Below, in pieces: positions 1-14,529 of a stretch of DNA of 64,000 nucleotides. Position numbers and translations under genes: made by a program. The DNA is taken from positions 1 through 64,000 of the forward strand of contig NZ_JAPEHV010000005.1 of NCBI RefSeq assembly GCF_028823665.1, given 5' to 3'. The notes beneath the pieces were generated by a model. The model had not been told where the DNA came from and did not search any database. It saw only the letters and a list, made by a program, of their open reading frames with translations. How positions within the stretch are numbered: position 1 is the stretch's first letter; each line of letters begins with the position of its first letter. The DNA is from Microbacterium sp. C7(2022). GTDB lineage: Bacteria; Actinomycetota; Actinomycetes; Actinomycetales; Microbacteriaceae.

Positions 1-43
1 GTACTGCAGGGGGGACCCTGTGGGAGAGTAGGACACCGCCGGA
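1..43 (+). rRNA. 5S rRNA, 3' end (partial)
   Basis: The first 43 bases match the conserved 3' third of actinobacterial 5S rRNA (GGTACTGC-type helix, GGGAGAGTAGGACACCGCC end). The 5' part lies outside the window, so an rRNA operon ends here. The exact 3' end is estimated to within a few bases. Confidence 0.85.
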
Positions 44-54
44 CTTCCTTTAAA

Positions 55-88
55 CGAAATGGCCACCCAACGTTGGGTGGCCATTTCG
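55..88 (+). terminator. rRNA operon terminator
   Basis: A perfect 34-base palindrome (CGAAATGGCCACCCAAC and its complement) begins 12 bases after the estimated end of 5S rRNA. Its position and strength fit an intrinsic terminator for the rRNA operon. The 3' side ends in ATTTCG rather than a long T tract. Confidence 0.85.
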
Positions 89-165
89 CGTTAACAACAC
101 ACCCACGCACAACGTGGGCTGCACAGTGATTGCCCGCACGTAGCGGGTAGCGGGAGGATCAGATC

Positions 166-1377
166 ATGGCCGACAACACGTCCGACGTACCCGACCGCGA
201 TCCATCCCGCAGTTCACGCCCTCCGCGCGATGGGCAGCGCTCCACGCCGCACGGCGGTTCACGTAAGCCGTACGCCAAGCGCGACGGCGACCGGAAGCCT
301 TACGAGAAGCGTGACGGCGACCGGAAGCCGTACGAGAAGCGTGATGGTGATCGGAAGCCGTACGAGAAGCGTGATGGTGATCGGAAGCCGTACGCCAAGC
401 GTGACGGTGATCGCAAACCGTACGACAAGCATGATGGTGATCGGAAGCCGTACGCCAAGCGTGATGGCGACCGCAAACCGTACGAGAAGCGTGACGGTGA
501 TCGGAAGCCGTACGCCAAGCGCGACGGTGACCGCGGACCGCGGCCGACTCGCGGCGGCGCCGGCCGTCCTGACCGACAAATGCGCGAGGGCGAGATTCGT
601 CCCATGCGTCCGCGCTTCGATGCTCCGGAGATTCCCGAAGAGATCACAGCCCGCGACTTGCACCCCGCCGCTCGCAACGAGCTCAAGACGCTCAGCAAGG
701 ACAACGCCGATGGCGTCGCGCGCCACCTCGCGATGGCTGCGCGCCTGATCGACTCGGACCCCGAGCTTGCGCACCAGCACGCGCTTGCGGCATCGCGCCG
801 GGCCGGTCGGATTGGCGTGACCCATGAGACTCTCGCCATCACCGCATACGCAACAGGTGACTTTGCGCTGGCGCTTCGTGAATTGCGCACTCACCGGCGC
901 ATCACGGGTCGTGAGGACCATGCGGCGCTTATGGTCGACAGCGAGCGTGGGATCGGTCGCCCTGACAAGGCGCTCGAGACCGGTCGCGCGGTCAACCGTG
1001 CCTCTCTTCCGACAGACGCGCGCGTCCAGCTGGCGATCGCGATGTCGGGTGCCCACCTCGATCAGGGGAACGCCGCACAGGCGCTTCGCGAACTCGACAT
1101 TCCCGAGCTCGACCCCACTCGTGCGTTTGAATGGTCACCCGCGCTGTTCTCCGCCCGCGCGACTGTTCACGAGGAGCTGGGCCAATCCGAACTGGCCGAC
1201 CAGTGGCACCACCGTGCAGAAGTTGCGGCAGACGCGCTGGACGCTGCCGGCGGTGACCAGGAGACGATCGAGGTGATGAGCATCGAGACCGCGGCCATCG
1301 ATATCGTCGACGTCGAAGCGGTTGCCCGCGCCGACGAGGGTACGCCTGTAGCTGACGACGTCGAGCGCGCCGACTGA
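166..1377 (+). CDS. TPR-like protein with basic tandem-repeat N-terminus (Rv1691 position)
   Basis: A 403-aa protein with three parts. Residues 1-32 are polar. Residues 33-122 are nine tandem decapeptides of the form RKPYxKRDGD, strongly basic and probably disordered. From about residue 150 it is an alpha-helical region rich in Ala, Leu and Arg, with the spacing of tetratricopeptide repeats (for example HQHALAASRRAGRIG). It stands where M. tuberculosis has Rv1691, a TPR protein, and its stop overlaps the next start as TGATG. A repeat-rich cationic arm suggests RNA or nucleoprotein binding, but that is inference and no enzymatic motif is visible. The start follows GGGAGGATCAGATC, a good ribosome binding site. 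Confidence 0.8.
   Translation: MADNTSDVPDRDPSRSSRPPRDGQRSTPHGGSRKPYAKRDGDRKPYEKRDGDRKPYEKRDGDRKPYEKRDGDRKPYAKRDGDRKPYDKHDGDRKPYAKRDGDRKPYEKRDGDRKPYAKRDGDRGPRPTRGGAGRPDRQMREGEIRPMRPRFDAPEIPEEITARDLHPAARNELKTLSKDNADGVARHLAMAARLIDSDPELAHQHALAASRRAGRIGVTHETLAITAYATGDFALALRELRTHRRITGREDHAALMVDSERGIGRPDKALETGRAVNRASLPTDARVQLAIAMSGAHLDQGNAAQALRELDIPELDPTRAFEWSPALFSARATVHEELGQSELADQWHHRAEVAADALDAAGGDQETIEVMSIETAAIDIVDVEAVARADEGTPVADDVERAD
262..531 (+). repeat. Nine 30-bp in-frame tandem repeats
   Basis: Nine head-to-tail 30-bp units encode RKPYxKRDGD, with the fifth position varying among Ala, Glu and Asp. Neighbouring units are nearly identical in DNA, with mostly synonymous differences, so copy number is likely to vary between strains. 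The repetition also keeps both opposite-strand frames open over this stretch. Confidence 0.95.
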
Positions 1378-2414
1378 TGCCGCTCTTCAGCCGCCGCGCC
1401 GCAGAACCCACGCCCCTCGATGGTGTCGACACTGTGCTCGCAGACCTCGACGGTGTGGTCTATGCCGGAGCAGGTCCGATCCCTCACGCCGTCGACAGTG
1501 TTACCCGTGCGCGGGAAGACCGGACGCTCGGGTACATCACGAACAACGCTTCGCGGACAGACGCGTCCGTGGCATCGCACCTGACGGAGCTCGGTCTCCC
1601 GACGGCCGCACACGAAGTCGTCACCAGTCCGCAGGCGGCCATGCGGCTCCTCGCCCAGCGCGTTGCTCCGGGCTCGACCATCCTCGTCGTCGGTGGCGAA
1701 GGACTCGTTGTCGAGGTCGAGAAGGCGGGATTCGTCGTCACACGCAGCGCCGACGACACACCCGCAGCCGTCGTGCAGGGATTTGCTCCCGAGGTCGGCT
1801 GGACACAACTCGCTGAAGCTGCCTTCGCGCTCAAACTGCCCGAAGAAGAAGGCGGCATCCCCTGGATCGCGACTAACACCGACTGGACGATCCCGCAGTC
1901 GCGGGGTGTCGCGCCCGGGAACGGCACACTCGTCTCCGCCGTGCACACCGCCATCGGTCGCTTGGCGACCGTCGCGGGTAAACCTGAGGTGCCGATCTTC
2001 GAAGAAGCGGTGGCACGGTTCGGCGCTCAGCAACCGCTCTTTCTCGGTGACCGCCTCGACACTGACATCCTCGGCGCAAATCGCGCCGGTATCGCCTCGG
2101 CGCTGGTGCTGACCGGAATTGACCGGCCTAAGCACGTACTCGCGGCATCACCAGACTCGCAACCGCGGTTCATCCTGGGTGATCTTCGCGAACTGCACGA
2201 GCCGTACCCTCGTGTCATCGTCGAGAACGGTGTTGCGACCGTCCGCGGCGCACGAGTCGCGATTGACGGCCCGGACGTGCGCATCGTCTCGCCCGGTGAC
2301 CGCCCTATCGATCTGCTGCGCGCGGGCGCGGCAGCGATCTGGTCGACGGGCCGCGCGATTTTCGGGTTCCGCGTCCCTGAGGAGCTGTACGCGGATCCGT
2401 TCCATCGGCCGTGA
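1377..2414 (+). CDS. HAD-family phosphatase (NagD/PGP-like, Rv1692 position)
   Basis: A 345-aa haloacid dehalogenase superfamily hydrolase. Motif I is LADLDGVVYAG near residue 23, with the nucleophilic Asp and the DxD acid/base. A TNNASR segment serves as motif II, and LGDRLDTDILGANRAG is the acidic motif IV. The layout is the NagD/phosphoglycolate phosphatase type with a large cap domain. Its M. tuberculosis counterpart by position, Rv1692, is known as a glycerol-3-phosphate phosphatase, which is the best guess here. The start codon overlaps the stop of the upstream gene by one base, so the two are probably translationally coupled. Confidence 0.88.
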   Translation: MPLFSRRAAEPTPLDGVDTVLADLDGVVYAGAGPIPHAVDSVTRAREDRTLGYITNNASRTDASVASHLTELGLPTAAHEVVTSPQAAMRLLAQRVAPGSTILVVGGEGLVVEVEKAGFVVTRSADDTPAAVVQGFAPEVGWTQLAEAAFALKLPEEEGGIPWIATNTDWTIPQSRGVAPGNGTLVSAVHTAIGRLATVAGKPEVPIFEEAVARFGAQQPLFLGDRLDTDILGANRAGIASALVLTGIDRPKHVLAASPDSQPRFILGDLRELHEPYPRVIVENGVATVRGARVAIDGPDVRIVSPGDRPIDLLRAGAAAIWSTGRAIFGFRVPEELYADPFHRP

Positions 2415-2453
2415 CATCCGGTCGCTCGCCGTTGCCCTGCGTATCCTGGGGGA

Positions 2454-2606
2454 ATGGACGAGCGCAATCCCTCCGCGTCGAGTGACCTGCTGAGCAAACT
2501 CGAAGTCATCGAGGCCCAGCCGCTTGCCACGCGTGCGGCTGCCTACGAGTCGATTCACGATGCCCTCGCCCAGACCCTCGAGTCTGGGCCTACGGGCACA
2601 CCGTGA
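2454..2606 (+). CDS. Small conserved protein between HAD phosphatase and tlyA (Rv1693-like position)
   Basis: A 50-aa reading frame starts at ATG 2454, 3 bases after a GGGGGA ribosome binding site, and ends with TGA at 2604-2606. Its last four bases GTGA overlap the GTG start of tlyA, the same coupling used by the following genes. The peptide is acidic to neutral, with a central amphipathic helix (LLSKLEVIEAQPLATRAAAY). M. tuberculosis has the small gene Rv1693 at this place, so it is very likely a real gene. Its function is unknown. Confidence 0.75.
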   Translation: MDERNPSASSDLLSKLEVIEAQPLATRAAAYESIHDALAQTLESGPTGTP

Positions 2607-3403
2607 CGACGCGCCTCGATGCCGCCCTCGCGGCGCGGGGTCTCGCGCGATCGCGCACGGTCGCGGCATCCCTGATCGCACAGGGGGTCGTGAGCGTGGA
2701 TGGGCGCGTTGTTGTGAAGGCTTCGGCGCAGGTCGCTGACGACGCCGACATCGCGGTCGCGGCATCCGACCATTACGTCAGCAGGGCAGCCCACAAGCTC
2801 ATCGCCGGACTCGACGCGTTCGGGGTCGACGTGTCAGGGCGCGTGGCTCTCGACATGGGTGCGTCGACGGGCGGATTCACCCAGGTGCTGCGGGAACGCG
2901 GTGCTGATCCGGTCATCGCCGTCGACGTGGGTCATGGCCAAATGGCCGCCGACGTGGCATCCGATCCCGGAGTGCGCGCTGTCGAAGGTTTCAACGTGCG
3001 TTACATGACGCGCGCGTCGCTTGCCGAGGCCAGCGGCGTCGAGGTCGCACCCGAGGTGATCACTGGTGATCTTTCGTTCATTTCGTTGGGGCATGTCCTC
3101 CCGGCAGCGCGAGATGTCGTCGCACAGGGTGGCGAGCTCGTGCTGCTGATCAAGCCGCAGTTCGAGGTCGGACGCACGGCGGTCAAGGGTGGTCTGGTGA
3201 CGAACCCGGTCTTGCGTGCGGATGCCGTGGCCACCGTGCTGTGGCGCGCATGGGATGTCGGGATGGGCACGGCGGGCATCGTCTCCTCCCCAATCGTGGG
3301 TACTCACGGAAATGCGGAGTTCATCGCCCACTTCGTGCCGGGAGGCGGATCGAATCCGACAGAATGGTTGAGCACCGTGAACCGACTGGCGGGGAGCACA
3401 TGA
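2603..3403 (+). CDS. tlyA: rRNA (cytidine-2'-O)-methyltransferase TlyA
   Basis: A 266-aa protein with an N-terminal S4 RNA-binding domain (residues 3-60, RLDAALAARGLARSR) followed by an FtsJ/RrmJ-type methyltransferase. ALDMGASTGGFTQ is the S-adenosylmethionine-binding motif I. TlyA methylates the 2'-OH of cytidines in 16S and 23S rRNA, and its loss gives capreomycin resistance in mycobacteria. The GTG start at 2603 overlaps the upstream stop. The stop TGA at 3401-3403 overlaps the ATG of nadK. Confidence 0.95.
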   Translation: MTTRLDAALAARGLARSRTVAASLIAQGVVSVDGRVVVKASAQVADDADIAVAASDHYVSRAAHKLIAGLDAFGVDVSGRVALDMGASTGGFTQVLRERGADPVIAVDVGHGQMAADVASDPGVRAVEGFNVRYMTRASLAEASGVEVAPEVITGDLSFISLGHVLPAARDVVAQGGELVLLIKPQFEVGRTAVKGGLVTNPVLRADAVATVLWRAWDVGMGTAGIVSSPIVGTHGNAEFIAHFVPGGGSNPTEWLSTVNRLAGST

Positions 3404-4338
3404 ACAACGCCGCACCGAACGCGACGCGCAACATCCTGGTGGTTGCGCATGCGCAGCGGGTCGACACGGTCGACGCCGCCGAACGCGTGGTGACCGCGTT
3501 GCGAGCAGCGGGCGCGCGTCCGGTCATCGCTGACGATCGCAACGAGCTTGCCGAGGTGCGGCCGAGCTTGGCTGACGTCGCCACGCTCGATGACGTCGAC
3601 ATCGCCGACATCGAGTTGGCGGTCGTGCTCGGCGGCGATGGCACGATTCTGCGCGCGGCCGAGCTCGTGCGAAACGGCACCGCGCCGGTGCTGGGCATCA
3701 ATATGGGGCACGTCGGTTTCTTGGCTGAGATCGAACGCGACGACATGGACGATGCCGTTCGGCGCGTGATCGCCCGCGACTATGAGGTCGAGGAGCGGCT
3801 CGCCCTGCATGTGGAAGTGCGGGATGCCGCAGACGCGACGATCTACTCGACGTGGGCACTCAACGAGGCCACGGTCGAGAAGGCGAGCCGTGAGCGGATG
3901 CTCGAAGTGGTGGTCGGCGTCGATGGGCGACCGCTGTCGTCGTTCGGTTGCGATGGTGTGGTCATCTCGACGCCCACCGGGTCTACCGCCTACAACTTCT
4001 CCGCCGGCGGGCCGGTAATCTGGCCGACGGTTGAAGCGATCTCGGTCGTTCCCCTCTCGGCGCACGCGCTGTTTGCACGCCCGCTCGTCGTCGGGCCCGA
4101 GCACACGGTGTCGATCGATGTGCTCGAACGCACCGATGGGACCGGCGTGCTGTGGTGCGACGGACGACGTTCGCATGATCTCCCGCCCGGAGCCCGTGTC
4201 GTCGTCGGGCGATCGAACGTTCCGGTGCGCCTGGCGCGGTTGCACCCCGCATCGTTCACCGACCGCCTGGTGCGTAAGTTCCAGTTGCCCGTGGACGGAT
4301 GGCGAGGTCCGGCCGCCGCGGTGGAGGCTCCGCAGTGA
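3400..4338 (+). CDS. nadK: NAD kinase
   Basis: A 312-aa NAD kinase (PpnK), which phosphorylates NAD to NADP using ATP or polyphosphate. The signature GGDGT is at residues 78-82. The NE motif (ALNEATVEKASR) and the Gly-rich STPTGSTAYNFSAGGP segment follow in the usual order. A longer reading frame begins further upstream inside tlyA, but ATG 3400 gives the standard N-terminus NILVVAHAQR and the 4-bp ATGA overlap typical of this operon. Confidence 0.96.
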   Translation: MNNAAPNATRNILVVAHAQRVDTVDAAERVVTALRAAGARPVIADDRNELAEVRPSLADVATLDDVDIADIELAVVLGGDGTILRAAELVRNGTAPVLGINMGHVGFLAEIERDDMDDAVRRVIARDYEVEERLALHVEVRDAADATIYSTWALNEATVEKASRERMLEVVVGVDGRPLSSFGCDGVVISTPTGSTAYNFSAGGPVIWPTVEAISVVPLSAHALFARPLVVGPEHTVSIDVLERTDGTGVLWCDGRRSHDLPPGARVVVGRSNVPVRLARLHPASFTDRLVRKFQLPVDGWRGPAAAVEAPQ

Positions 4339-6031
4339 TCGAAGAGATGCGCCTGCGTGACCTCGGTGTGATCCAGCAGGCCGTGCTCCCCATCGGCGCC
4401 GGCTTCACGGCGATTACCGGCGAGACGGGCGCGGGAAAGACCATGGTCGTCACGGGCCTCGGGCTGCTGCTCGGGCAGCGCGCCGACTTCGGAGCTGTGC
4501 GTGCCGGTGCGACGCAGGCGACGGTCGACGGCGTCTGGAATGTTCCCGACAGCGGACCAGTGGTCGAGCGTGTGCGCGACGCGGGGGGAGATATCGAGCC
4601 TCTTCCCGGGGGGCGTGCCGAGCTGTTCTTGGGGCGGTCGATCTCCTCGGAGGGACGCAGCCGCGCGTCGGTCGGCGGTCGTTCGGCGCCCGCCGGCGTG
4701 CTCGCCGACCTCGCGGACGAACTCGTCGTCGTGCACGGCCAGTCCGACCAGCTGCGTTTGAAGTCCGCGACCGCGCAGCGCGACGCCCTCGACCGTTTCG
4801 GTGGCGACGACGTGGCTCGCGCGGCGACGCAGTATCGCGCGGCGTACGAGACGCATCGCGCTCTGGCGAATGAGCTCGACAAGCTGACGACTGATCGAGA
4901 CGCCCGCGCGGCCGAGGCGCAGAAGCTGCGCGAGGAGATCAGCGAGATCGAATCGGTTGCCCCGACCGCGGGGGAGGACGACGAGCTCGCGAAACGCGCG
5001 GAGCGACTGTCGCACGTCGAAGAACTGCGCGCCGCGGCGGCGCTCGCCCACGATGCGCTGTCGGGCGATCCGAACCTGCCCGATGTCATCTCGCTCGCCG
5101 CAGACGCGCGTCGCGCGCTTGAGCGCTCGGGTGACCGCGACGCGACGCTCACCGACTTCGCCGCGCAGGCGGCCGATATCGGGTACCGGGCAACCGACCT
5201 TGCGGCAGCCCTTGCTGGCTATCTCGCAGATCTCGACGACTCGGGCCCCCATGAACTCGCGGCTGTCGATGAGCGCCGCGCGCTCCTCGCGGGCCTCGTC
5301 CGCACCCATGGTTCGTTGGGTGCCGCGATCGCGCTGCTCGACACGGGTTCGGCGCGGCTGATGGAACTCGATGACGACGACGACCGGATTGTGCGGTTGA
5401 CGGCCGAAGCCGAGGCGGCGGCATCCACTCTCGACGACGCCGCACACGCACTGACGCAGGCGCGCACCGAAGCGGCGGGCCGGTTGGGCGCCGCGGTGAG
5501 CGAAGAATTGCGCGCGCTCGCGATGCCGGATGCCCGCATCGAGGTGACCGTGTCGCCCGGTGCAGAGTCGGCTTCGGGCCGCGACGACGTCGCGATCCTT
5601 CTCGCGCCGCATCCGGGCGCCGAGCCGCGGCCGGTATCGCGCGGTGCGTCGGGCGGCGAACTCAGCCGTGTGATGCTGGCGATCGAGGTGGTGATCGCCG
5701 CTGTCGACCCCGTTCCCACGTTCGTCTTCGATGAGGTGGATGCCGGAATCGGTGGCGCAGCCGCGATCGAAGTGGGCCGGCGCCTGGCGCGGCTGGCCGA
5801 ATCATCCCAGGTGATCGCCGTCACGCACCTCGCGCAGGTGGCCGCCTTCGCCGGGAATCACCTGTCGGTCGTGAAAGAAAGTGACGGGTCGGTGACGGCG
5901 TCGAGCGTGCGACGCCTGGACGGCGACGAGCGCGAAGCCGAGATGGCGCGCCTACTGTCGGGTCTGTCAGATTCGGATGCCGCGCTCACCCACGCGCGGG
6001 AGTTGCTCGCCCTGGCCACCAGCGACCGCTG

Positions 6032-6032
<1 letters not shown>
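4335..6032 (+). CDS. recN: DNA repair protein RecN
   Basis: A 565-aa SMC-like ATPase for double-strand break repair. The N-terminal Walker A is GETGAGKT at residues 29-36. Two long charged helical regions in the middle (about 160-380) form the short coiled coil. The C-terminal half carries the ABC signature (SRGASGGELSRV) and the Walker B FVFDEVDAGIGG. GTG 4335 is chosen because VIEEMRLRDLGVI is the canonical RecN N-terminus and GTGA overlaps the nadK stop. An upstream start in the same frame would add a non-homologous extension. Confidence 0.96.
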
Positions 6033-11235
<5,203 letters not shown>

Positions 11236-11239
<4 letters not shown>

Positions 11240-12159
11240 AGCTCGATCGAGCGGTGGACGCATACCTGCGTCACATCTCGATCGAACGCGGTCTGTCCTC
11301 GCACACGGTCGAGGCGTATCGACGTGACCTGACCGGCTACGTTCGTTGGCTGCACGACCATGATGTCGACGACGTCGAGGGCGTCACCGATGCGTTGGTG
11401 TCAGAATTCGCGGCAGAACGCGCGTCGGCGCAGCCCGCACCCGCGGCATCTTCCCTCGCACGATTGCAGTCGTCGGTGCGCGGGCTGCACCGCTTTCTCG
11501 TGCGTGAAGCAGTCACCGATCACGATCCTGCGGGGCGTCTGCGCCCGCCGAAGCAGCCCGCTTCGTTGCCGAAGGCGCTCACGATTGCGCAGGTCGAATC
11601 ACTGTTGGATGCCGCGGGCCCGGCGCCCGACGCGGTCGAAGCCGCCTCGCTCACGGCGATCCGCGACCGCGCTCTGCTCGAGCTGCTCTACGCCACCGGG
11701 GCGCGCGTGTCGGAGATCGTGCAGCTCGACGTCGATGACGTGATCGACACCGACGTGCTGCGGGTGCGAGGCAAGGGCTCGAAAGAGCGACTCGTGCCGG
11801 TCGGATCGTTCGCGCGCGCGGCGCTGGATGCCTACCTCACGCGCGCGCGGCCGGCGCTCGCCGCCCGTGGGCGCGCGACGCCGCGCCTGTTTCTCGGGGC
11901 CCGTGGCGCCCCGCTGTCGAGACAGAGCGCGTGGCTGTTGATCCAGGCCATCGCCGAGCGGGCGAAGCTCAGCGCCCATGTGTCCCCGCACACGCTGCGG
12001 CACTCGTTTGCTACGCACTTGCTGCAGGGCGGTGCGGACGTGCGTGTGGTGCAGGAGCTCCTCGGTCACGCGTCGGTGGCGACGACGCAGATCTACACGC
12101 ACGTGAGCATCGATGCGCTGCGCGATGTCTATGCGACGTCGCATCCGCGCGCGCGGTGA
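11236..12159 (+). CDS. xerD: Site-specific tyrosine recombinase XerD
   Basis: A 307-aa tyrosine recombinase that resolves chromosome dimers at dif with XerC. It has the N-terminal SAM-like core-binding domain (residues 1-95). The full catalytic set is visible: Arg157 (GARVSE), Lys in RGKGSKER, His252 and Arg255 (HTLRH), His278 (LGHASV) and Tyr287 (IYTHV). ATG 11236 is chosen over an upstream in-frame start because it gives the usual [15 protein letters not shown]-terminus and a 4-bp overlap with the Nudix stop. Its place in the housekeeping cluster marks it as the cellular recombinase, not an island integrase. Confidence 0.95.
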
Positions 12160-12177
12160 CTTCCCGGTTGTGCACGT

Positions 12178-12197
12178 CCCCGCGCCGCCTCGCGGGG
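12178..12197 (+). terminator. Possible terminator hairpin after xerD
   Basis: CCCCGCG and CGCGGGG pair across a 6-base loop, 18 bases after the xerD stop. There is no T tract, so it may only attenuate transcription. It separates the nadK-xerD block from the parA-der block, which has its own promoter-like element just downstream. Confidence 0.35.
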
Positions 12198-12214
12198 AAC
12201 CGGCGCGGCGTGGC

Positions 12215-12220
12215 TAGAAT
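12215..12220 (+). promoter_or_regulatory. Candidate -10 element for parA-scpAB operon
   Basis: TAGAAT lies 30 bases before the chosen parA start in the only sizeable gap of this gene run, fitting the actinobacterial TANNNT consensus. No convincing -35 box is seen. Confidence 0.4.
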
Positions 12221-12250
12221 CGAGCGAACGACGTGAAGGCAGGAGAGTTC

Positions 12251-13135
12251 GTGGCGGGCAGTAAGCAGGGCGCGAAGACGACCCCAACCGGTGACACCCC
12301 GATGGGTCCGACGGGTCGCCCCTATCAGGGCTTCCCGACCCCGACGAAGCTCGACCGGCACGGCCCCGCCCGCATCATTGCGTTGTGCAACCAGAAGGGC
12401 GGTGTCGGAAAGACGACGACGACCATCAACCTGGCCGCCTCTCTCGCCAACTACGGGCGCAAGGTGCTCGCGGTGGACTTCGACCCGCAAGGCGCATTGT
12501 CTGCCGGGCTCGGCATCCAGACCCACGAGATTCCGACGATCTACGACCTGCTCGTCGACTCGAAGCGCGACCCGCGTGATGCCATCGTGAAATCGCGAGT
12601 GGAGAACCTCGACGTCATCCCCGCGAACATCGACCTGTCGGCCGCCGAGGTGCACCTCGTCAACGAGGTGGCGCGCGAGCAGACGCTGTCGCGCGCGCTG
12701 TTGAAGGTGACCGGCGACTACGACGTGATCCTGATCGACTGCCAGCCGTCGCTCGGGTTGCTGACCGTCAATGCGCTGACTGCCAGTCATGGCGTGGTGA
12801 TTCCGCTCGAGTGCGAGTTCTTCGCGCTGCGCGGTGTTGCGATGCTCATCGAGACCATCGACAAGGTGCGCGACCGGCTGAACCCCACGATCACCCTCGA
12901 CGGCGTGCTCGCCACGATGTACGACGCCCGCACCTTGCACTCGCGTGAGGTGCTCGAGCGTGTGGTCGACGCGTTCGGCGACGACGTGCTCGAGACGGTG
13001 ATCGGCCGCACGGTGAAGTTCCCCGACGCGTCGGTGTCGGGCATGCCGATCATCGAGTTTGCGCCGGAGCACGCTGCCGCCCAGGCATACCTGCGACTGG
13101 CGCGGGAGCTGGTCGCGCGTGGCGCCGTCGCCTGA
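12251..13135 (+). CDS. ParA/Soj-family ATPase linked to scpAB
   Basis: A 294-aa ParA-type ATPase. The deviant Walker A KGGVGKT is at residues 49-55, followed by VDFDPQGALS (A') and VILIDCQPSLGLL (Walker B). It is the Rv1708-type orphan ParA next to scpA/scpB, not the parAB pair at the origin, and no parB is adjacent. A role in chromosome organisation with condensin is inferred from context. GTG 12251 is preferred because AGGAGAG sits 4 bases before it. GTG 12233, six codons upstream, is possible but lacks such a site. Confidence 0.9.
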   Translation: MAGSKQGAKTTPTGDTPMGPTGRPYQGFPTPTKLDRHGPARIIALCNQKGGVGKTTTTINLAASLANYGRKVLAVDFDPQGALSAGLGIQTHEIPTIYDLLVDSKRDPRDAIVKSRVENLDVIPANIDLSAAEVHLVNEVAREQTLSRALLKVTGDYDVILIDCQPSLGLLTVNALTASHGVVIPLECEFFALRGVAMLIETIDKVRDRLNPTITLDGVLATMYDARTLHSREVLERVVDAFGDDVLETVIGRTVKFPDASVSGMPIIEFAPEHAAAQAYLRLARELVARGAVA

Positions 13136-13961
13136 CGACACTGCGTCGGCCCCGGAGGGCACAGCGGCGCCGCTCGAGGACAGCGGCTTCCGCGTCACGC
13201 TCGGCGTGTTCGACGGGCCGTTCGACCTCTTGCTCAGCCTCATCTCGAAGCACGAACTCGACATCACAGAGGTCTCACTGTCGAAGGTGACCGACGAGTT
13301 CATCGCGTACCTGCGCCAGCTCGGCCCCGACGAAGAGCTCGACGAGGCCTCGCAGTTCCTGGTCGTGGCCGCGACTCTGCTCGACATGAAGGTCGCCGGG
13401 TTGCTGCCGCAGGGGGAGTTGGTGGATGCCGAGTCGGTGGCGCTCCTCGAAGCACGTGACCTGCTGTTCGCTCGCCTGCTGCAGTATCGGGCGTTCAAAG
13501 AGGTTTCGGTGTGGTTCTCGCGGTGCCTGCAGCGCGAAGAGCGCCGGCACGCGCGCGCCGTGCGGCTCGACGCGAAGTACCGCAATGCGGTTCCCGAGCT
13601 CAAGTGGACGCTCAGCGCCGATGACTTCGGCGCGCTGGCGTTGCTGGCGATGACGCCGAAAGAGATTCCTCATGTCGGCCTCGATCACCTGCACGCGCCA
13701 CTCGTAAGCATCCGCGAACAGGCCGCGATCGTGGTGACGCTGTTGCGGGATGCCGGAACCTTGTCGTTCCGTGAGCTCGTGGCCGGTGTCAGCCAGACCG
13801 GAGTCGTGGTGGCCCGGTTCATCTCTGTGCTCGAGCTCTACCGGCATGCGGCCCTGTCGTTCGAGCAGCTCGAGCCGCTCGGTGAACTGACGCTTCGGTG
13901 GAGCGCGCAGCGGTGGAGCGACGAGAACTTGGCGACGTTGGGAGCCGACTATGACCGATGA
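13119..13961 (+). CDS. scpA: Segregation and condensation protein A
   Basis: A 280-aa ScpA kleisin, the bridge protein of the SMC-ScpAB condensin. The core starts at FDGPFDLLLSLISKHELDI and continues with the helical N-terminal SMC-binding region. The C-terminal winged helix ends in LTLRWSAQRW. GTG 13119 overlaps the parA gene by 17 bases. A longer upstream frame would add a non-homologous arm. The C-terminal 11 bases overlap scpB. Confidence 0.93.
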   Translation: MAPSPDDTASAPEGTAAPLEDSGFRVTLGVFDGPFDLLLSLISKHELDITEVSLSKVTDEFIAYLRQLGPDEELDEASQFLVVAATLLDMKVAGLLPQGELVDAESVALLEARDLLFARLLQYRAFKEVSVWFSRCLQREERRHARAVRLDAKYRNAVPELKWTLSADDFGALALLAMTPKEIPHVGLDHLHAPLVSIREQAAIVVTLLRDAGTLSFRELVAGVSQTGVVVARFISVLELYRHAALSFEQLEPLGELTLRWSAQRWSDENLATLGADYDR

Positions 13962-14529
13962 TGACCTGACCCCCGAGCGGGTGGCTCGCCGCCTCGAGGC
14001 GATCCTGCTGATCGTCGAAGATCCGCAGAGCGTGGTGGCCCTCGCCGCCGCCGTCAACGCACCGGTGCCTACGGTGAAGCAGGCGATCGATGACCTGGTC
14101 GCCGATTACGACGGCGCGGCTGGCGGTCCGGTGCGAGGGTTCGAACTGCGAGAGGTGGGCGGCGGCTGGCGCCTGTACGTCCGCGAAGACTACGACGACC
14201 TCGTCAGCGAGTTCGTCAACCAGCAGGCGCCGTCGCGTTTGTCGCAGGCAGCGCTCGAGACGCTTGCCGTGATCGCGTACAAGCAACCGGTCACGCGCAG
14301 CCAAGTGGCATCCATTCGCGCCGTCAACGTCGACTCGGTCGTGCGCACTCTTGTTGCCCGGGGGCTCATCACCGAACTGTTCGCCGACGCCGAGACCGGC
14401 GCGATCAACTACGGCACCACCGATGCGCTGCTGACCCACTTGGGCATCAACTCGCTCGATGAGCTGCCCCATATCTCGCCGCTGCTCGATGACGGCGCCG
14501 ACGGATTCGCAGAGGAGATCCACCGATGA
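13951..14529 (+). CDS. scpB: Segregation and condensation protein B
   Basis: A 192-aa ScpB, partner of ScpA, with two winged-helix domains. The motif LETLAVIAYKQPVTRSQVAS near residue 97 is diagnostic, followed by SVVRTLVARGLI. It overlaps scpA by 11 bases and the pseudouridine synthase by 4 (ATGA). Confidence 0.95.
   Translation: MTDDDLTPERVARRLEAILLIVEDPQSVVALAAAVNAPVPTVKQAIDDLVADYDGAAGGPVRGFELREVGGGWRLYVREDYDDLVSEFVNQQAPSRLSQAALETLAVIAYKQPVTRSQVASIRAVNVDSVVRTLVARGLITELFADAETGAINYGTTDALLTHLGINSLDELPHISPLLDDGADGFAEEIHR

Noticed and set aside
262..531. CRISPR-like or VNTR array
   Set aside because: The units have no spacers and stay in frame with the protein; this is a coding repeat.
259..1056. 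Long minus-strand open frames opposite the repeat protein
   Set aside because: They are kept open only by the 30-bp repeats, encode mirror-image Arg/Val repeats and have no homology or ribosome binding site.
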